From Sphingomonadales bacterium UBA7471 (GTDB lineage Bacteria > Pseudomonadota > Alphaproteobacteria > Sphingomonadales > Sphingomonadaceae), in the NCBI GenBank assembly GCA_002479765.1, contig DLOZ01000026.1, positions 1 through 52,203 on the forward strand: DNA of 52,203 nucleotides. Reading direction: 5' to 3'. The number at the start of each line of letters is the position of its first letter. The first letter of the stretch is position 1. The position numbers and the translations under genes were made by a program. Shown here one piece after another: positions 8,504 to 18,735 of this stretch. The notes beneath the pieces were generated by a model. It saw nothing but the letters and a program-made list of their open reading frames with translations. It was not told the DNA's origin and searched no databases.

Positions 8504-9088
8504 GTGAACGCAATGGCCAATATTTCCGTCGCCGCTTTGGCTCTCATGCTGTCGGCGCAAGCCCCGGCACAAAATGCCCCCGCTTCGCAGCCGGGTGACG
8601 AGAAGATCAACCAGTTGATTATCTATGGCGACGACAAGTGCCCCGAAAGCCAAGGCGCCGAAATCGTCGTCTGCGCCCGGATGGGGGAAGCGGACCGGTA
8701 CCGCATTCCGTCGTCCTTGCGTGGTGACCCTAATGACCCGCGCAATCAGGCGATGTCCGAACGGATTAAATCCTACGAATATGTGGGCGCCAGCGGCACG
8801 ATGAGCTGCTCGGCTTCGGGTGCTGGCGGCTTTACCGGATGTGGCTTGCGCGAAATTGACCGCGCCTATGCCGAAAAAGCGCAAGACCCCGGCCTTGTCT
8901 TTGGCCGCCTGATCGCCGCCGAACGCGCCAAGCGCATGGCGGGCATTGATGCAGAGGCTGCCGAAGTCGAAGCGCGCGTGACCGAGTTTGAAAAGGGCCG
9001 CGCCGAACGCGAGGCGAAGTTGCAGGCGGAACTGGATGCCAAGGAAGCGGCATCTGCCGAAGCAGAGCCGCTGCCTGAGCCCAAATAA
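8504..9088 (+). CDS. Exported protein of unknown function
   Basis: A 194-residue protein with a signal peptide ending near ALMLSAQAPAQN. The mature part has several cysteines (DDKCPESQGAEIVVCARM, TMSCSASGAGGFTGCG) that could form disulfides, followed by a charged helical tail (about 130-190). The start is GTG at 8504, with GGAGA 7 bases upstream. I recall similar proteins in sphingomonads but know of no assigned function. It ends 6 bases from the convergent DUF885 gene. Confidence 0.8.
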   Translation: MNAMANISVAALALMLSAQAPAQNAPASQPGDEKINQLIIYGDDKCPESQGAEIVVCARMGEADRYRIPSSLRGDPNDPRNQAMSERIKSYEYVGASGTMSCSASGAGGFTGCGLREIDRAYAEKAQDPGLVFGRLIAAERAKRMAGIDAEAAEVEARVTEFEKGRAEREAKLQAELDAKEAASAEAEPLPEPK

Positions 9089-9094
9089 ACGGGC

Positions 9095-10846
9095 TTAGCC
9101 CTTCGCTTTTTCTGCGGCGACCCAATCCTTAATTTGCTGCTCCAACACATCGAGCGGGACGGAGCCTTGGCCCAGCACCGCGTCGTGGAACGCCGCAAGG
9201 TTGAATTTCGGCCCAAGCTCTTTCGTCGCCATGGTCCGCAATTCCCGGATCTTCAGCTCGCCCAATTTATACGCGAGCGCCTGACCGGGCCAACTGATAT
9301 AGCGGTTAACCTCGGCTTCGATATTGGCGGCCGACAGCGCACTGTTGTCGGTCATGAAATCGATGGCCTGCTGCTTGCTCCAACCCTTGGCATGAATGCC
9401 GGTGTCGACGACCAAGCGGCATGCCCGCCACATTTCATAGGACAGCCGTCCCATGTCTTTGGCCGGCGTATCATATAGGCCCATTTCGATGCCCAACCGT
9501 TCGGAGTAGAGGCCCCAGCCTTCGGTAAAGGCGGTGAAGAATGCGCCATATTTGCGGAAGTCCGACAAAGGCAATTCTTGCTGCAGCGCGATTTGGTGGT
9601 GATGCCCGGGGACCGCTTCATGCACGGACAAGGCGGGAATTTCCCAGAACGGGCGCTGGTTCAGTTTCGACGTGTTGACGAAATAGGTTCCGGAGATGCC
9701 GATTTCGGGCGAACCTTGGTTATAATAAGCCGTCGTGGTGCCTTCGGCGGTTTCCGCCGGAATTTCCTTTATGCCATAGGGCAGGCGGGGCAGGCGGCCG
9801 AACAGGCTGGGCATCTTGCCATCGATGATCTTGGTCACCCGCGCGACCTTTTCCATCAGCTCTTCGGGCGTCTTGGCATAATATTGCGGGTCGGTCCGCA
9901 AATGTTGGATAAAGGCTTCGCGGCTTGGATACCCCGCTTTTGTTGCGACCTCGACCATTTCGGCGCGAATGCGCGCCACTTCGTTCAGGCCGATTTGGTG
10001 GATTTGCTCTGCGGTCAGGGACGTCGTTGTTTCTTCGCGAATGCGGAACGCATAATATTTGTCACCGCCCGGTTGCGCCGACACGCCGGGCGCTGTGGCG
10101 CACGCGGGCTTGTAGCTGGCGGTATACCATGCGAGTTGTTTGTTCAGCGCGGGGTGAATGACCGTGCGGATCGTGGCTTCGGCTGCCTTTGCAAGGCTTG
10201 CAAAGTCCGCTTCGGAAATGCCCGCGGGCCGCTTTGCTGCATAAGGCTCGTAAAAGCGCGACTTGTTAATGTCGGTCGTAATCAGCCCGCTTATCGTTCC
10301 TTCAAAGCCCTTAAGCGTCACGCAGGGCTGGGTATATTTGCCCTTGATCGCGACATTGGCCACCGCGATATTTTCGTCATTTACCCGCGCATATTGGGCG
10401 AGCCGCGCATTGTAGCTTTCAAAATCCGCCTTGGTGCGAAACGGCAGATTTTGCGCCATGCCCGCCAGTTGCTGGTGCCAGCTGGAATAGGTCGTGAAAT
10501 TGATCGCGCGTTGCCCGAAACTGTTGCCCTCGATTGTCGAGTTGAGCGCGCGGCGTAATATGCCTGCCTCCACCTTCGATGCGGCATTCAGCGACTCCGA
10601 TGGGATGGCGTTGAGCCGGGCGAGAAACTTCGCAGCATCGGCGGCGCGGCGGTCCTGTGCGGCCAAGGTGTAGTCGCCCAGTTCCAATGCATGTTCCTTC
10701 ACGCCCAGCGCGCTGGCATAGACCGGCTGTTCTTTCAACGAAGCCGCCCACACATCATTCACCAGCGTGACAAGATCACCATTGGCGTCGGCATGCGCCG
10801 GAACGGCAAGCGCCAAAATCGATCCAGCGAGTAACAATGTGCGCAT
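9095..10846 (-). CDS. DUF885 family protein, putative exported metallopeptidase
   Basis: A 583-residue exported protein. The signal peptide is MRTLLLAGSILALAVPAHA. Near residue 400 it has HEAVPGHHHQ, the hallmark of DUF885 proteins, which are related to gluzincin (M2/M3-like) peptidases and are presumed zinc-dependent. The natural substrate is unknown. The ATG at 10846 is preceded by GAGGAG; an upstream in-frame ATG would give an unlikely extra 24 residues ahead of the signal peptide. Confidence 0.85.
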   Translation of the reverse strand: MRTLLLAGSILALAVPAHADANGDLVTLVNDVWAASLKEQPVYASALGVKEHALELGDYTLAAQDRRAADAAKFLARLNAIPSESLNAASKVEAGILRRALNSTIEGNSFGQRAINFTTYSSWHQQLAGMAQNLPFRTKADFESYNARLAQYARVNDENIAVANVAIKGKYTQPCVTLKGFEGTISGLITTDINKSRFYEPYAAKRPAGISEADFASLAKAAEATIRTVIHPALNKQLAWYTASYKPACATAPGVSAQPGGDKYYAFRIREETTTSLTAEQIHQIGLNEVARIRAEMVEVATKAGYPSREAFIQHLRTDPQYYAKTPEELMEKVARVTKIIDGKMPSLFGRLPRLPYGIKEIPAETAEGTTTAYYNQGSPEIGISGTYFVNTSKLNQRPFWEIPALSVHEAVPGHHHQIALQQELPLSDFRKYGAFFTAFTEGWGLYSERLGIEMGLYDTPAKDMGRLSYEMWRACRLVVDTGIHAKGWSKQQAIDFMTDNSALSAANIEAEVNRYISWPGQALAYKLGELKIRELRTMATKELGPKFNLAAFHDAVLGQGSVPLDVLEQQIKDWVAAEKAKG

Positions 10847-10950
10847 AGGGATTCTCCTCAAAATACTATTGAGCAGACTAAAGCAGGGGCGAACGCAATT
10901 GACCAGACCCTTCCGCAAATCCTCTGCACCCTTGGCCAGTGGCTATGTGG

Positions 10951-11988
10951 TCAGCGGTAATTGTCGACGATATCGAACATTGCGGTGATTTGGTCCCGCT
11001 CGCTTTGGCTGAGCTCGGGCCGCCAGATATCGAATATCAACACCAGCCGGTCATAGGCGCTGTTGTTCCACGCCTCATGTTCGACACTGTCATCAAAGGC
11101 GATGACTTTGCCTTCCTGCCATTCAATCGTCGAGCCACCGACGCGAAAGCCGCAATCGGGCGGAACAACCAAAGGCAAATGGCAGATAAAGCGGCTGTTC
11201 AACATGCCCGTATGCGGCGGGATTTTCGCGCCGGGCCGCAAAAGCGAGAGCATCACAGACGGCGCGCGTGGACCAATGTGGCATAGCGGCACATGGTCCA
11301 TCACGGCGCGATAGATGTTCGGGCAGCGGGCGATATGTTCGTCCACGGCGGCACCATTTTGCCACAGATGCAATGTGCTCCAGTCCGCATTTTCCAACAG
11401 GCCATGATGGTCCTGCTGCGGCCGGGCGTTGGCCATTTTCATATAAGGCTGAAAACCGTCATGCTGCGCCAGCAAGGCAAGCGCCTCGCGCTGCATGTCG
11501 GGGAACACAGCCTCCAGCGGTGCCACCCAGTCCCACGGCTTTGTGTCGGCAAATTCGACATGGGCCATATCGGGATAATAATGTGCCATCGGCTTTTGCG
11601 GAAATTGCCGATATTCCGCAGGTCGCTGCACATCGCCAAACATCATATCGAGCGATTGGCGAAAACGTGGATGCTGTTGTTCGCGGGGAAAGCCTGCTGC
11701 GCGCATTCCATCGATCAATGTTTGACGGAACAGATCCGCCAGCCAACTGACCGCGACATGCGCGCGCGCAATTTCACTGGCAACTGCGGGGTCGGACGAT
11801 GGCCGGGCGGCGGCTGTGCGAATGGCGGCGCTATAATAAGCATTGGCGGCGCGGCGGTCACCGCCCTCACGCCGTCGGTCCGCTTTGGCAATCAGAGCGA
11901 TGATGTCAAAACGGTCCGCCGTCAGCCGCGCATCTGCCTCCGCCTCGGACGGGAAACCGGCTGGGGTCTTGGGTTCTGCGGACGACAT
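10951..11988 (-). CDS. Aspartyl/asparaginyl beta-hydroxylase domain protein
   Basis: A 345-residue protein whose last 180 residues form a 2-oxoglutarate/Fe(II)-type jelly-roll domain of the AspH family. The two iron histidines are visible in HTGMLNSRFICHLPL and DDSVEHEAWNN, and the co-substrate contact region is RLVLIFDIWRPEL. The N-terminal part is helical and may be TPR-like. The substrate is unknown. I chose the ATG at 11988; a GTG at 11994 is also in frame and neither has a strong ribosome site. Confidence 0.85.
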   Translation of the reverse strand: MSSAEPKTPAGFPSEAEADARLTADRFDIIALIAKADRRREGGDRRAANAYYSAAIRTAAARPSSDPAVASEIARAHVAVSWLADLFRQTLIDGMRAAGFPREQQHPRFRQSLDMMFGDVQRPAEYRQFPQKPMAHYYPDMAHVEFADTKPWDWVAPLEAVFPDMQREALALLAQHDGFQPYMKMANARPQQDHHGLLENADWSTLHLWQNGAAVDEHIARCPNIYRAVMDHVPLCHIGPRAPSVMLSLLRPGAKIPPHTGMLNSRFICHLPLVVPPDCGFRVGGSTIEWQEGKVIAFDDSVEHEAWNNSAYDRLVLIFDIWRPELSQSERDQITAMFDIVDNYR

Positions 11989-12037
11989 TGCCACGCATTA
12001 CGCGATTGCAAGGCGCTTTGGCAATGTCAGGCGCTAC

Positions 12038-15000
12038 CTATTCCGCAGCTTCCAACACCTCTTGGTCGGACAGCGGCTGGCTTAAGCGGGTCAGCATTTC
12101 TTTCGGGCATATCTGCCAGAATTCACCGCGTCTGCGGTCCCAATCTTCCAGCAATGATTGCGACCATGCGCTGTCCGTGGCTTGGGCATGCGCGGTGATC
12201 AGCGACTTCAGCTGGTCTTCCCAATAAGCGCTGTCGAGCCGTTGCCAGACAATGCTGTCCGGATTGGCCATCTGTGCAAAATCACCTTCGGTGTCGAGCA
12301 CAAAGGCCATGCCGCCGGTCATCCCTGCACCAAAGTTGCTGCCAACCTTGCCCAGGATAACCGCCATGCCGCCGGTCATATATTCCAGACCGTTTGATCC
12401 GCAGCCTTCGACCACAACATGCGCGCCGGAGTTGCGGACGGCAAAGCGTTCGCCGGCCTGTCCTGCCGCCAACAGCCGTCCCGACGTCGCGCCATAAAGC
12501 ACCGTGTTGCCGATGATGCTGTTCTGCTGACTGGTGAGCGGGCTGCTGACCGTTGGCCGCACGATGATGGTGCCGCCCGAAAGCCCCTTGCCGACATAGT
12601 CATTGGCGTCGCCAAACACTTCCAAGGTAATGCCCTGACACAGAAATGCGCCAAGCGATTGTCCCGCCGAACCACGCAGGCGGACATGGACATGTCCTTC
12701 GGAAAGGCCCTTCATCCCATACAAACGCGTGATTTCGGAACTCAACCGCGTGCCAACCGCGCGGTGGGTGTTGCGGACATTATATGTCAGCTGCATTTTT
12801 TCGCGCCGTTCGAAAACCGGCTTTGCATCATGGATCATCTGCGCATCAAGGCTGTCGGGCACTTCATTGCGGAATGTCGGAATGCTGAAGCGGCGCGCGC
12901 TGTCGGGCGCATCGACCTTGGCAAGGATGGGGTTGAGATCGAGATCGTCCAAATGCTCCGCGCCGCGGCTGACTTGGCGCAGCAGCTCGGTACGGCCAAT
13001 GACTTCGTCCAGGCTGCGATAGCCAAGCTTGGCCAAAATCTCGCGCACTTCCTCCGCGATGAAGGTCATCAGGTTGATGACCTTTTCCGGGGTGCCCGTG
13101 AATTTCTTGCGCAAGGCTTCGTCCTGAACACAGACCCCGACGGGGCAGGTGTTGGAATGGCACTGGCGCACCATGATGCAACCCATGGCGACAAGGCTGA
13201 GCGTGCCGATGCCAAATTCTTCGGCACCCAAGATCGCGGCAATCACAATGTCGCGTCCGGTTTTCAGCCCGCCATCGGTCCGCAGCTTGATACGATGCCG
13301 CAGGCCGTTGAGCGTCAGCACCTGATTGGCTTCGGACAGCCCCATTTCCCATGGTGTCCCCGCATATTTGATGCTGGTTTGCGGGCTTGCGCCGGTTCCA
13401 CCAACATTGCCCGAAACGAGGATGACGTCGGCATGCGCTTTCGCCACACCGGCGGCGATGGTGCCGATGCCTGCTGCGCTCACCAGCTTGACGCACACCC
13501 GCGCGCGCGGGTTGATTTGCTTCAGGTCGTAGATCAGCTGGGCAAGGTCTTCGATCGAGTAAATGTCATGGTGCGGTGGCGGTGAAATGAGCGTCACGCC
13601 CGGCGTGGAATGCCGCAGGCGCGCAATCATTTCGGTCACCTTGAAACCGGGCAATTGGCCACCTTCGCCGGGCTTTGCACCCTGTGCGACCTTGATTTCA
13701 ATTTCCTCGCACGCGCCAAGATATTCGGCGGTTACGCCAAAACGGCCACTGGCGATTTGTTTGATGACGCTGTTGGCATTGTCGCCATTTTCATAGGGCT
13801 TGAACCGCTTGCTGTCTTCGCCACCTTCACCGGATACGGCCTTTGCGCCAATCCGGTTCATAGCGATGGCCAATGTCTCATGTGCCTCGGGCGACAAGGC
13901 GCCAAGCGACATGCCCGGCGTGACAAAGCGTTTGCGAATTTCGGTGATCGCTTCGACTTCATCAATCGCAACAGGTTCCTTTGCGAAGTTGAATTCCAAC
14001 AAATCGCGCAAGTAAATCGGCGGCAGTTCCCGCACGCCTTGGGCAAATTGTGTGTAGGTCGAATAGCTGTCATTCGCGACAGAGCTTTGCAAAAGGTGCA
14101 TCAGCCCCGCCGAATAGGCATGCTCTTCGCCGCCATTGCGTTGCTTGTAAAAGCCGCCAACGGGCAAGCGTGCAACCGCCGTGTCAAACGCCTCTTCATG
14201 GCGATCCCGCGCGTTCACATAGAGCGAATGATAGCCTTCGCCCGAAATCTTGTTCGGCATTCCGGGGAAGAAGTCATTGACCAAGGCACGCGACAGGCCA
14301 ACCGCTTCGAAATTATAGCCGCCACGATAGCTGGAGATGACCGCGATGCCCATTTTGGACATGATCTTCAACAGCCCTTCATTAATGGCGGTGCGGTAAT
14401 TTTCGACCGCTTGGGTCAGGCTAAGTCCACCCAACAGCCCGCGCGCATGGCGGTCGCCAATCGCGGCTTCGGCCAGATATGCGTTGACCGTGGTTGCGCC
14501 AACGCCAATGAGCACCGCGAAATAATGCGTATCGAGACATTCGGCGGAGCGGACGTTGATCGACGAATAGCTGCGTAAACCATTGCGCACCAAATGCGTG
14601 TGCACCGCGGCAGCGGCAAGGATCATGGCAATGCCCACGCGGTCGGCGCTGATATTTTCGTCGGTCAGGAACAATTCGGATTTGCCCATGCGCACCGCGG
14701 CGACGGCTTCTTCGCGGATCCGCGTGATGGCTGCGCGAAGACCTTCTTGTCCTTCGGAAATGTCATAAGTGCAGTCAATTTCTGCCCCCGCTGCGCCAAA
14801 GGCAGACTTTAACCGGCGCCAGTCATGCGAGGTGAGCACGGGGCTGGCAAGAACAAGCACGTCGGCGTTCTGGCTCTTTTCGTCCAAAATGTTGGCAAGG
14901 TTCGAGAAACGCGTTTTGAGGCTCATCACATGCCGCTCGCGCAGACTGTCGATGGGCGGGTTTGTCACTTGGCTGAAATTCTGGCGGAAAAACTGGCTGA

Positions 15001-16564
15001 TAAGACGCGGCTTGTCGCTGATGACGGCGAGCGGCGTATCATCGCCCATCGATCCAATCGCTTCCTTGCCATCTTCGATCATCGGCGCGAGGATCATTTC
15101 GACATCCTCAAGCGTCATGCCGGCGGCGACCTGACGCTTGGTCAGTTCCGCGCGCGACCATGCCGGGGCATCATCCTGCGCTACGTCGGGCAAGTCGGTG
15201 ATGGCCCGGAAACCACGCACGAGTGCGCCATAATCTTGCTCGGCCGAAATGCGGTCTTTCAACTCGTCATCGCGGTACAATTTGCCTTCGTCGAGGTTGA
15301 CCGCAATCATTTGGCCGGGGCCAAGGCGGCCCTTTTCCAATATTGTCGTTTCGGGAAGAACGACCATGCCGGTTTCGGAACCGATGACGAGCAGATTGTC
15401 CGACGTGCGGCTGTAGCGCAATGGGCGAAGGGCGTTGCGGTCAACGCCTGCAACGGCCCAATGGCCATCGGTCATGGCCAGCGCAGCGGGGCCATCCCAT
15501 GGCTCCATGACGCTCGACATATATTCATACATCGCACGGTGCGTGGCGGGCAGATTGGGGTTTGACTGCCATGCTTCGGGGATCAGCATCAGCTTCGCCG
15601 TCGGCGCTTCCTTGCCCGAACGGACCAATGTTTCGAACACAGCATCAAGCGCTGCGGTGTCCGATGAACCTGCCGGAATGACGGGCTTAATGTCATCCGA
15701 ATGCGCGCCAAAGGCGATGCTGGCCATTTTGATCTCGTGGCTCTTCATCCAATTCTGGTTGCCACGGATGGTGTTGATTTCGCCATTATGGGCAAGGCCG
15801 CGGAACGGCTGTGCCAACCACCATTGGGGGAAGGTGTTGGTCGAATAACGCTGGTGGAAAATTGCGACGCGGCTTTCAAAACGGTCATTCTGAAGATCGG
15901 GATAAAAGACCGAAAGGCTTTCTGCGAGGAACAGGCCCTTATAGACAATCGACCGGCACGACAGCGAGCAGATGTAGAAATCGCGAATTTGCGCGGCGAT
16001 GATTTTCTTCTCGATCCGGCGACGGACGAGGTAGAGATTCTTTTCAAACTCGGTTGCGTCCACCGCATCGGGCATTGGGCCCGCGATCATGATCTGTTCG
16101 ATTTCGGGCCGTGTCGCCTGCGCCTTGGTGCCGATAACCGACACGTCGACCGGCACCTGACGCCAGCCATAAATGGTGTAGCCAGCGTCGATGATTTCCG
16201 CCTCGACAATTGTCCGGCAGTTTTCTTGTGCGCTCAGGTCGGTGCGCGGCAGGAACACCATGCCGACCGCCAAACGGTTTGGCATCGGGCGGTGGCCGCT
16301 GTCCGATATGGCGTCGTCAAAGAAGCGGACCGGCAAGTCGATATGCAGCCCCGCGCCATCACCCGTCTTGCCATCGGCATCAACGGCACCACGGTGCCAC
16401 ACGGCTTTGAGCGCTTCGATTCCGGCGGCCACCACGCGGCGTGATGGCTTGCCGTCGGTCGCGGCAATCAAGCCAACGCCGCAGGCATCGCCTTCGGATT
16501 CCGGATAATACATGCCCTCATTGGCGAGGCGTTCATGTTCGGGGGTGGGGAACTGGTTGGACAT
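12038..16564 (-). CDS. gltB: Glutamate synthase (NADPH) large subunit
   Basis: A 1508-residue GltB that makes glutamate from glutamine and 2-oxoglutarate with GltD. The class II amidotransferase nucleophile is Cys28 (DACGVGL), exposed after propeptide removal. The central and FMN-binding synthase domains follow, with iron-sulfur cysteines in MGCIMVRQCHSNTCPVGVC, and then the C-terminal beta-helix (GXXGXXXG repeats such as GGTIIVRP and GGMAVILG). The ATG at 16564 lies just after the stop of the small unknown gene at 16567-17133. Confidence 0.96.
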   Translation of the reverse strand: MSNQFPTPEHERLANEGMYYPESEGDACGVGLIAATDGKPSRRVVAAGIEALKAVWHRGAVDADGKTGDGAGLHIDLPVRFFDDAISDSGHRPMPNRLAVGMVFLPRTDLSAQENCRTIVEAEIIDAGYTIYGWRQVPVDVSVIGTKAQATRPEIEQIMIAGPMPDAVDATEFEKNLYLVRRRIEKKIIAAQIRDFYICSLSCRSIVYKGLFLAESLSVFYPDLQNDRFESRVAIFHQRYSTNTFPQWWLAQPFRGLAHNGEINTIRGNQNWMKSHEIKMASIAFGAHSDDIKPVIPAGSSDTAALDAVFETLVRSGKEAPTAKLMLIPEAWQSNPNLPATHRAMYEYMSSVMEPWDGPAALAMTDGHWAVAGVDRNALRPLRYSRTSDNLLVIGSETGMVVLPETTILEKGRLGPGQMIAVNLDEGKLYRDDELKDRISAEQDYGALVRGFRAITDLPDVAQDDAPAWSRAELTKRQVAAGMTLEDVEMILAPMIEDGKEAIGSMGDDTPLAVISDKPRLISQFFRQNFSQVTNPPIDSLRERHVMSLKTRFSNLANILDEKSQNADVLVLASPVLTSHDWRRLKSAFGAAGAEIDCTYDISEGQEGLRAAITRIREEAVAAVRMGKSELFLTDENISADRVGIAMILAAAAVHTHLVRNGLRSYSSINVRSAECLDTHYFAVLIGVGATTVNAYLAEAAIGDRHARGLLGGLSLTQAVENYRTAINEGLLKIMSKMGIAVISSYRGGYNFEAVGLSRALVNDFFPGMPNKISGEGYHSLYVNARDRHEEAFDTAVARLPVGGFYKQRNGGEEHAYSAGLMHLLQSSVANDSYSTYTQFAQGVRELPPIYLRDLLEFNFAKEPVAIDEVEAITEIRKRFVTPGMSLGALSPEAHETLAIAMNRIGAKAVSGEGGEDSKRFKPYENGDNANSVIKQIASGRFGVTAEYLGACEEIEIKVAQGAKPGEGGQLPGFKVTEMIARLRHSTPGVTLISPPPHHDIYSIEDLAQLIYDLKQINPRARVCVKLVSAAGIGTIAAGVAKAHADVILVSGNVGGTGASPQTSIKYAGTPWEMGLSEANQVLTLNGLRHRIKLRTDGGLKTGRDIVIAAILGAEEFGIGTLSLVAMGCIMVRQCHSNTCPVGVCVQDEALRKKFTGTPEKVINLMTFIAEEVREILAKLGYRSLDEVIGRTELLRQVSRGAEHLDDLDLNPILAKVDAPDSARRFSIPTFRNEVPDSLDAQMIHDAKPVFERREKMQLTYNVRNTHRAVGTRLSSEITRLYGMKGLSEGHVHVRLRGSAGQSLGAFLCQGITLEVFGDANDYVGKGLSGGTIIVRPTVSSPLTSQQNSIIGNTVLYGATSGRLLAAGQAGERFAVRNSGAHVVVEGCGSNGLEYMTGGMAVILGKVGSNFGAGMTGGMAFVLDTEGDFAQMANPDSIVWQRLDSAYWEDQLKSLITAHAQATDSAWSQSLLEDWDRRRGEFWQICPKEMLTRLSQPLSDQEVLEAAE

Positions 16565-16566
16565 TA

Positions 16567-17133
16567 TCAATCCTGACTTGTGAAAATGATTTCCGGATAT
16601 TTGACGCAGATTTCGCCATTGATCTTCGACAGAAATCCGGACCTGATTATATACTGTTCGGATGGCTTATGATCCCAGCGAACCTCATTCACTTTGTTCC
16701 GGCAAATTTCGCCGAATGGGGTTGCTTCCATGCACGCTGTCAAAGCGGCGATCTGGTTGACGGAATAAGCTTTGCTGAGCTGGTGACCTTCGGCCCATTC
16801 AAAGTAGTATCTTGAAACAATAAGTTTCCAATCCATTCCCATGCCCCCCATCATTCTGCGGTCGAAATCGGACCAGCTCTTTGGCGCTGGGACTTCAATC
16901 TGATCGCAGTGTGGCGTGGAAACCGTCGTGTTTTCACGTATGTGATATGACGAACGAGCATCCGAGTTATTGGCGCTATCAATCAGTTGAGTGACAATCG
17001 TCCATTGGGCCACGGATTTGTCGCTAGGCGAAAGCCACCAATAGATCATTGTCCGTGCCCAAATAAAGGCCGCAGGCGTAATGACGATTACGAACAATAG
17101 AAGTAAGCCTAAGGATAGGCTGCGCTTTCTCAT
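16567..17133 (-). CDS. Unknown membrane-anchored protein inside the gltD-gltB operon
   Basis: A 188-residue protein with one N-terminal membrane segment (about residues 6-28, LSLGLLLLFVIVITPAAFIWA) and a periplasmic remainder of about 160 residues containing cysteines (HCDQIE, LTACMEATPFGEICRN). I do not recognise a family. Its ATG overlaps the gltD stop by 4 bases (ATGA), and its stop lies 2 bases before the gltB ATG, so it is translated with both subunits. Base composition is clearly more AT-rich than either flanking gene, which suggests later insertion. A stress or export role is possible but not shown. Confidence 0.75.
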   Translation of the reverse strand: MRKRSLSLGLLLLFVIVITPAAFIWARTMIYWWLSPSDKSVAQWTIVTQLIDSANNSDARSSYHIRENTTVSTPHCDQIEVPAPKSWSDFDRRMMGGMGMDWKLIVSRYYFEWAEGHQLSKAYSVNQIAALTACMEATPFGEICRNKVNEVRWDHKPSEQYIIRSGFLSKINGEICVKYPEIIFTSQD

Positions 17134-18572
17134 GCTGCAACCTTTTCACGGCTTGCTTTTGATTTCAGATAATTGTGCATATGCTGCGTCACATCGCGCC
17201 CATCGCGGATCGCCCAGACGACAAGGCTCGCGCCGCGCACGATGTCGCCAATGGCGAACACACCGTCGAGATTGGTCATCTGCGTATTATGGTCCACGCG
17301 AATGGTGCCCCAACGGGTGACGTTCAGGTCCGCCGCGCCGAACAACACAGGCAGGTCTTCGGCTTCAAAACCAAGCGCGGTAATGACGAGGTCGGCATCC
17401 AGTGTGAAGTCACCTTGCGGATCATTTTCCGGCGCGCGGCGACCCGATGCGTCGGGGGCACCAAGGCGCATTTTGGAAACCTGAACCCGCTCGACCTTGC
17501 CATTGCCTTCAAAGCCCTTGGGGCCGGACAGCCACACAAACTCGACGCCTTCTTCTTCGGCATTGGCCACTTCACGCTGCGAACCGGGCATATTTTCGCG
17601 GTCGCGGCGATAGAGGCATTTTACCGACTTTGCGCCTTGGCGGATGGCGGTGCGAACGCAATCCATCGCGGTATCGCCGCCGCCGATGACGACAACATTC
17701 TTGCCCGCGGCATTCAGCGCGCCGCTTTCGAACGCGGGCACAGCATCGCCAAAGCCCTTGCGGTTCGACGCGGTCAAATAATCCAGCGCCGCGACCACGC
17801 CATTCAGATCGCCGCCCGGCAACGACACCGCGCGCGCCTTATACACGCCGGTCGCAATCAACACCGCGTCGTGCTTGGCGCGCAATGCGTCGAGCGTGGC
17901 GTCACGGCCAACTTCGAAATTGGGATGGAAATGGATACCCGCATCCTCAAGCCGCTTCACGCGGCGCATGACGACGTCTTTCTCCAGCTTAAATCCGGGA
18001 ATGCCATAGGTCAGCAAGCCGCCCATGCGGTCATAGCGGTCGTACACATGCACCTCATATCCCGCGACGCGCAGATATTCTGCGGTGGTCAGGCCACCCG
18101 GGCCGCCGCCAATGATGCCCACCGATTGCCCGCGCGATGGTCCGACCGCAACGGGTTCGACCCAGCCCTGTTCCCAAGCGGTGTCGGTGATATATTTTTC
18201 AACAGAGCCAATGGTCACCGCGTCGTGACCGGAAAATTCAATGACGCAATTGCCTTCGCACAAGCGATCTTGCGGGCAGATGCGGCCGCAAATTTCGGGC
18301 ATGGTGCTGGTGAGGTTGGACAGCTCATACGCCTCGCGCAAACGCCCTTCGGCGGTCAGGCGCAGCCAATCGGGGATATGGTTGTGCAACGGGCAATGGA
18401 CCGAACAATAAGGCACGCCGCATTGCGAACAACGCGATGCCTGGTCCGCGGCGTCGTCGGATGCATAACGCTCGGCGATTTCGGCAAAATCTTCTGCACG
18501 AAGCTGCGCCGCCCGCTTTTCAGGGTAGGCCTGCGGTTTCGAGATAAATTTCAGCATCGGGTCTTTGGCCAC
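17130..18572 (-). CDS. gltD: Glutamate synthase (NADPH) small subunit
   Basis: A 480-residue FAD-dependent electron-donor subunit for GltB. The N-terminal iron-sulfur cysteines are in SRCSQCGVPYCSVHCPLHN and ICPQDRLCEGNC; FAD binding is at GIIGGGPGG and NADPH binding at VVIGGGDTAMDC. The start is GTG at 18572, with AAGGAG 8 bases upstream; an earlier in-frame GTG at 18581 sits on that ribosome site. The gene is first in gltD-orf-gltB. The upstream 18587-18735 stretch is AT-rich and must carry the promoter, but I cannot fix the elements. Confidence 0.95.
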   Translation of the reverse strand: MAKDPMLKFISKPQAYPEKRAAQLRAEDFAEIAERYASDDAADQASRCSQCGVPYCSVHCPLHNHIPDWLRLTAEGRLREAYELSNLTSTMPEICGRICPQDRLCEGNCVIEFSGHDAVTIGSVEKYITDTAWEQGWVEPVAVGPSRGQSVGIIGGGPGGLTTAEYLRVAGYEVHVYDRYDRMGGLLTYGIPGFKLEKDVVMRRVKRLEDAGIHFHPNFEVGRDATLDALRAKHDAVLIATGVYKARAVSLPGGDLNGVVAALDYLTASNRKGFGDAVPAFESGALNAAGKNVVVIGGGDTAMDCVRTAIRQGAKSVKCLYRRDRENMPGSQREVANAEEEGVEFVWLSGPKGFEGNGKVERVQVSKMRLGAPDASGRRAPENDPQGDFTLDADLVITALGFEAEDLPVLFGAADLNVTRWGTIRVDHNTQMTNLDGVFAIGDIVRGASLVVWAIRDGRDVTQHMHNYLKSKASREKVAA

Positions 18573-18735
18573 AGCGCACACTCCTTGAATATGCGCGGCG
18601 CGTATCGCGGAAAAAGGTGCATGTCACCTATAAAACCGAATAATAGGTCAGTTTAACTGCCATATGCCATATATTTTGTGACTAAATAATTGTGCCACGC
18701 AATATTATTTCACATATTTATGACCGTTTCGGACC

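Noticed and set aside
17175..18656. A 493-codon open frame on the plus strand opposite gltD
   Set aside because: It is the antisense of a well conserved gene, has low-complexity His/Ala/Arg-rich content and no recognisable domain.
18640..18700. A sigma-54-like TGGCAC element upstream of gltD, attractive for a nitrogen gene
   Set aside because: The required GC of the -12 box is missing at the right distance.
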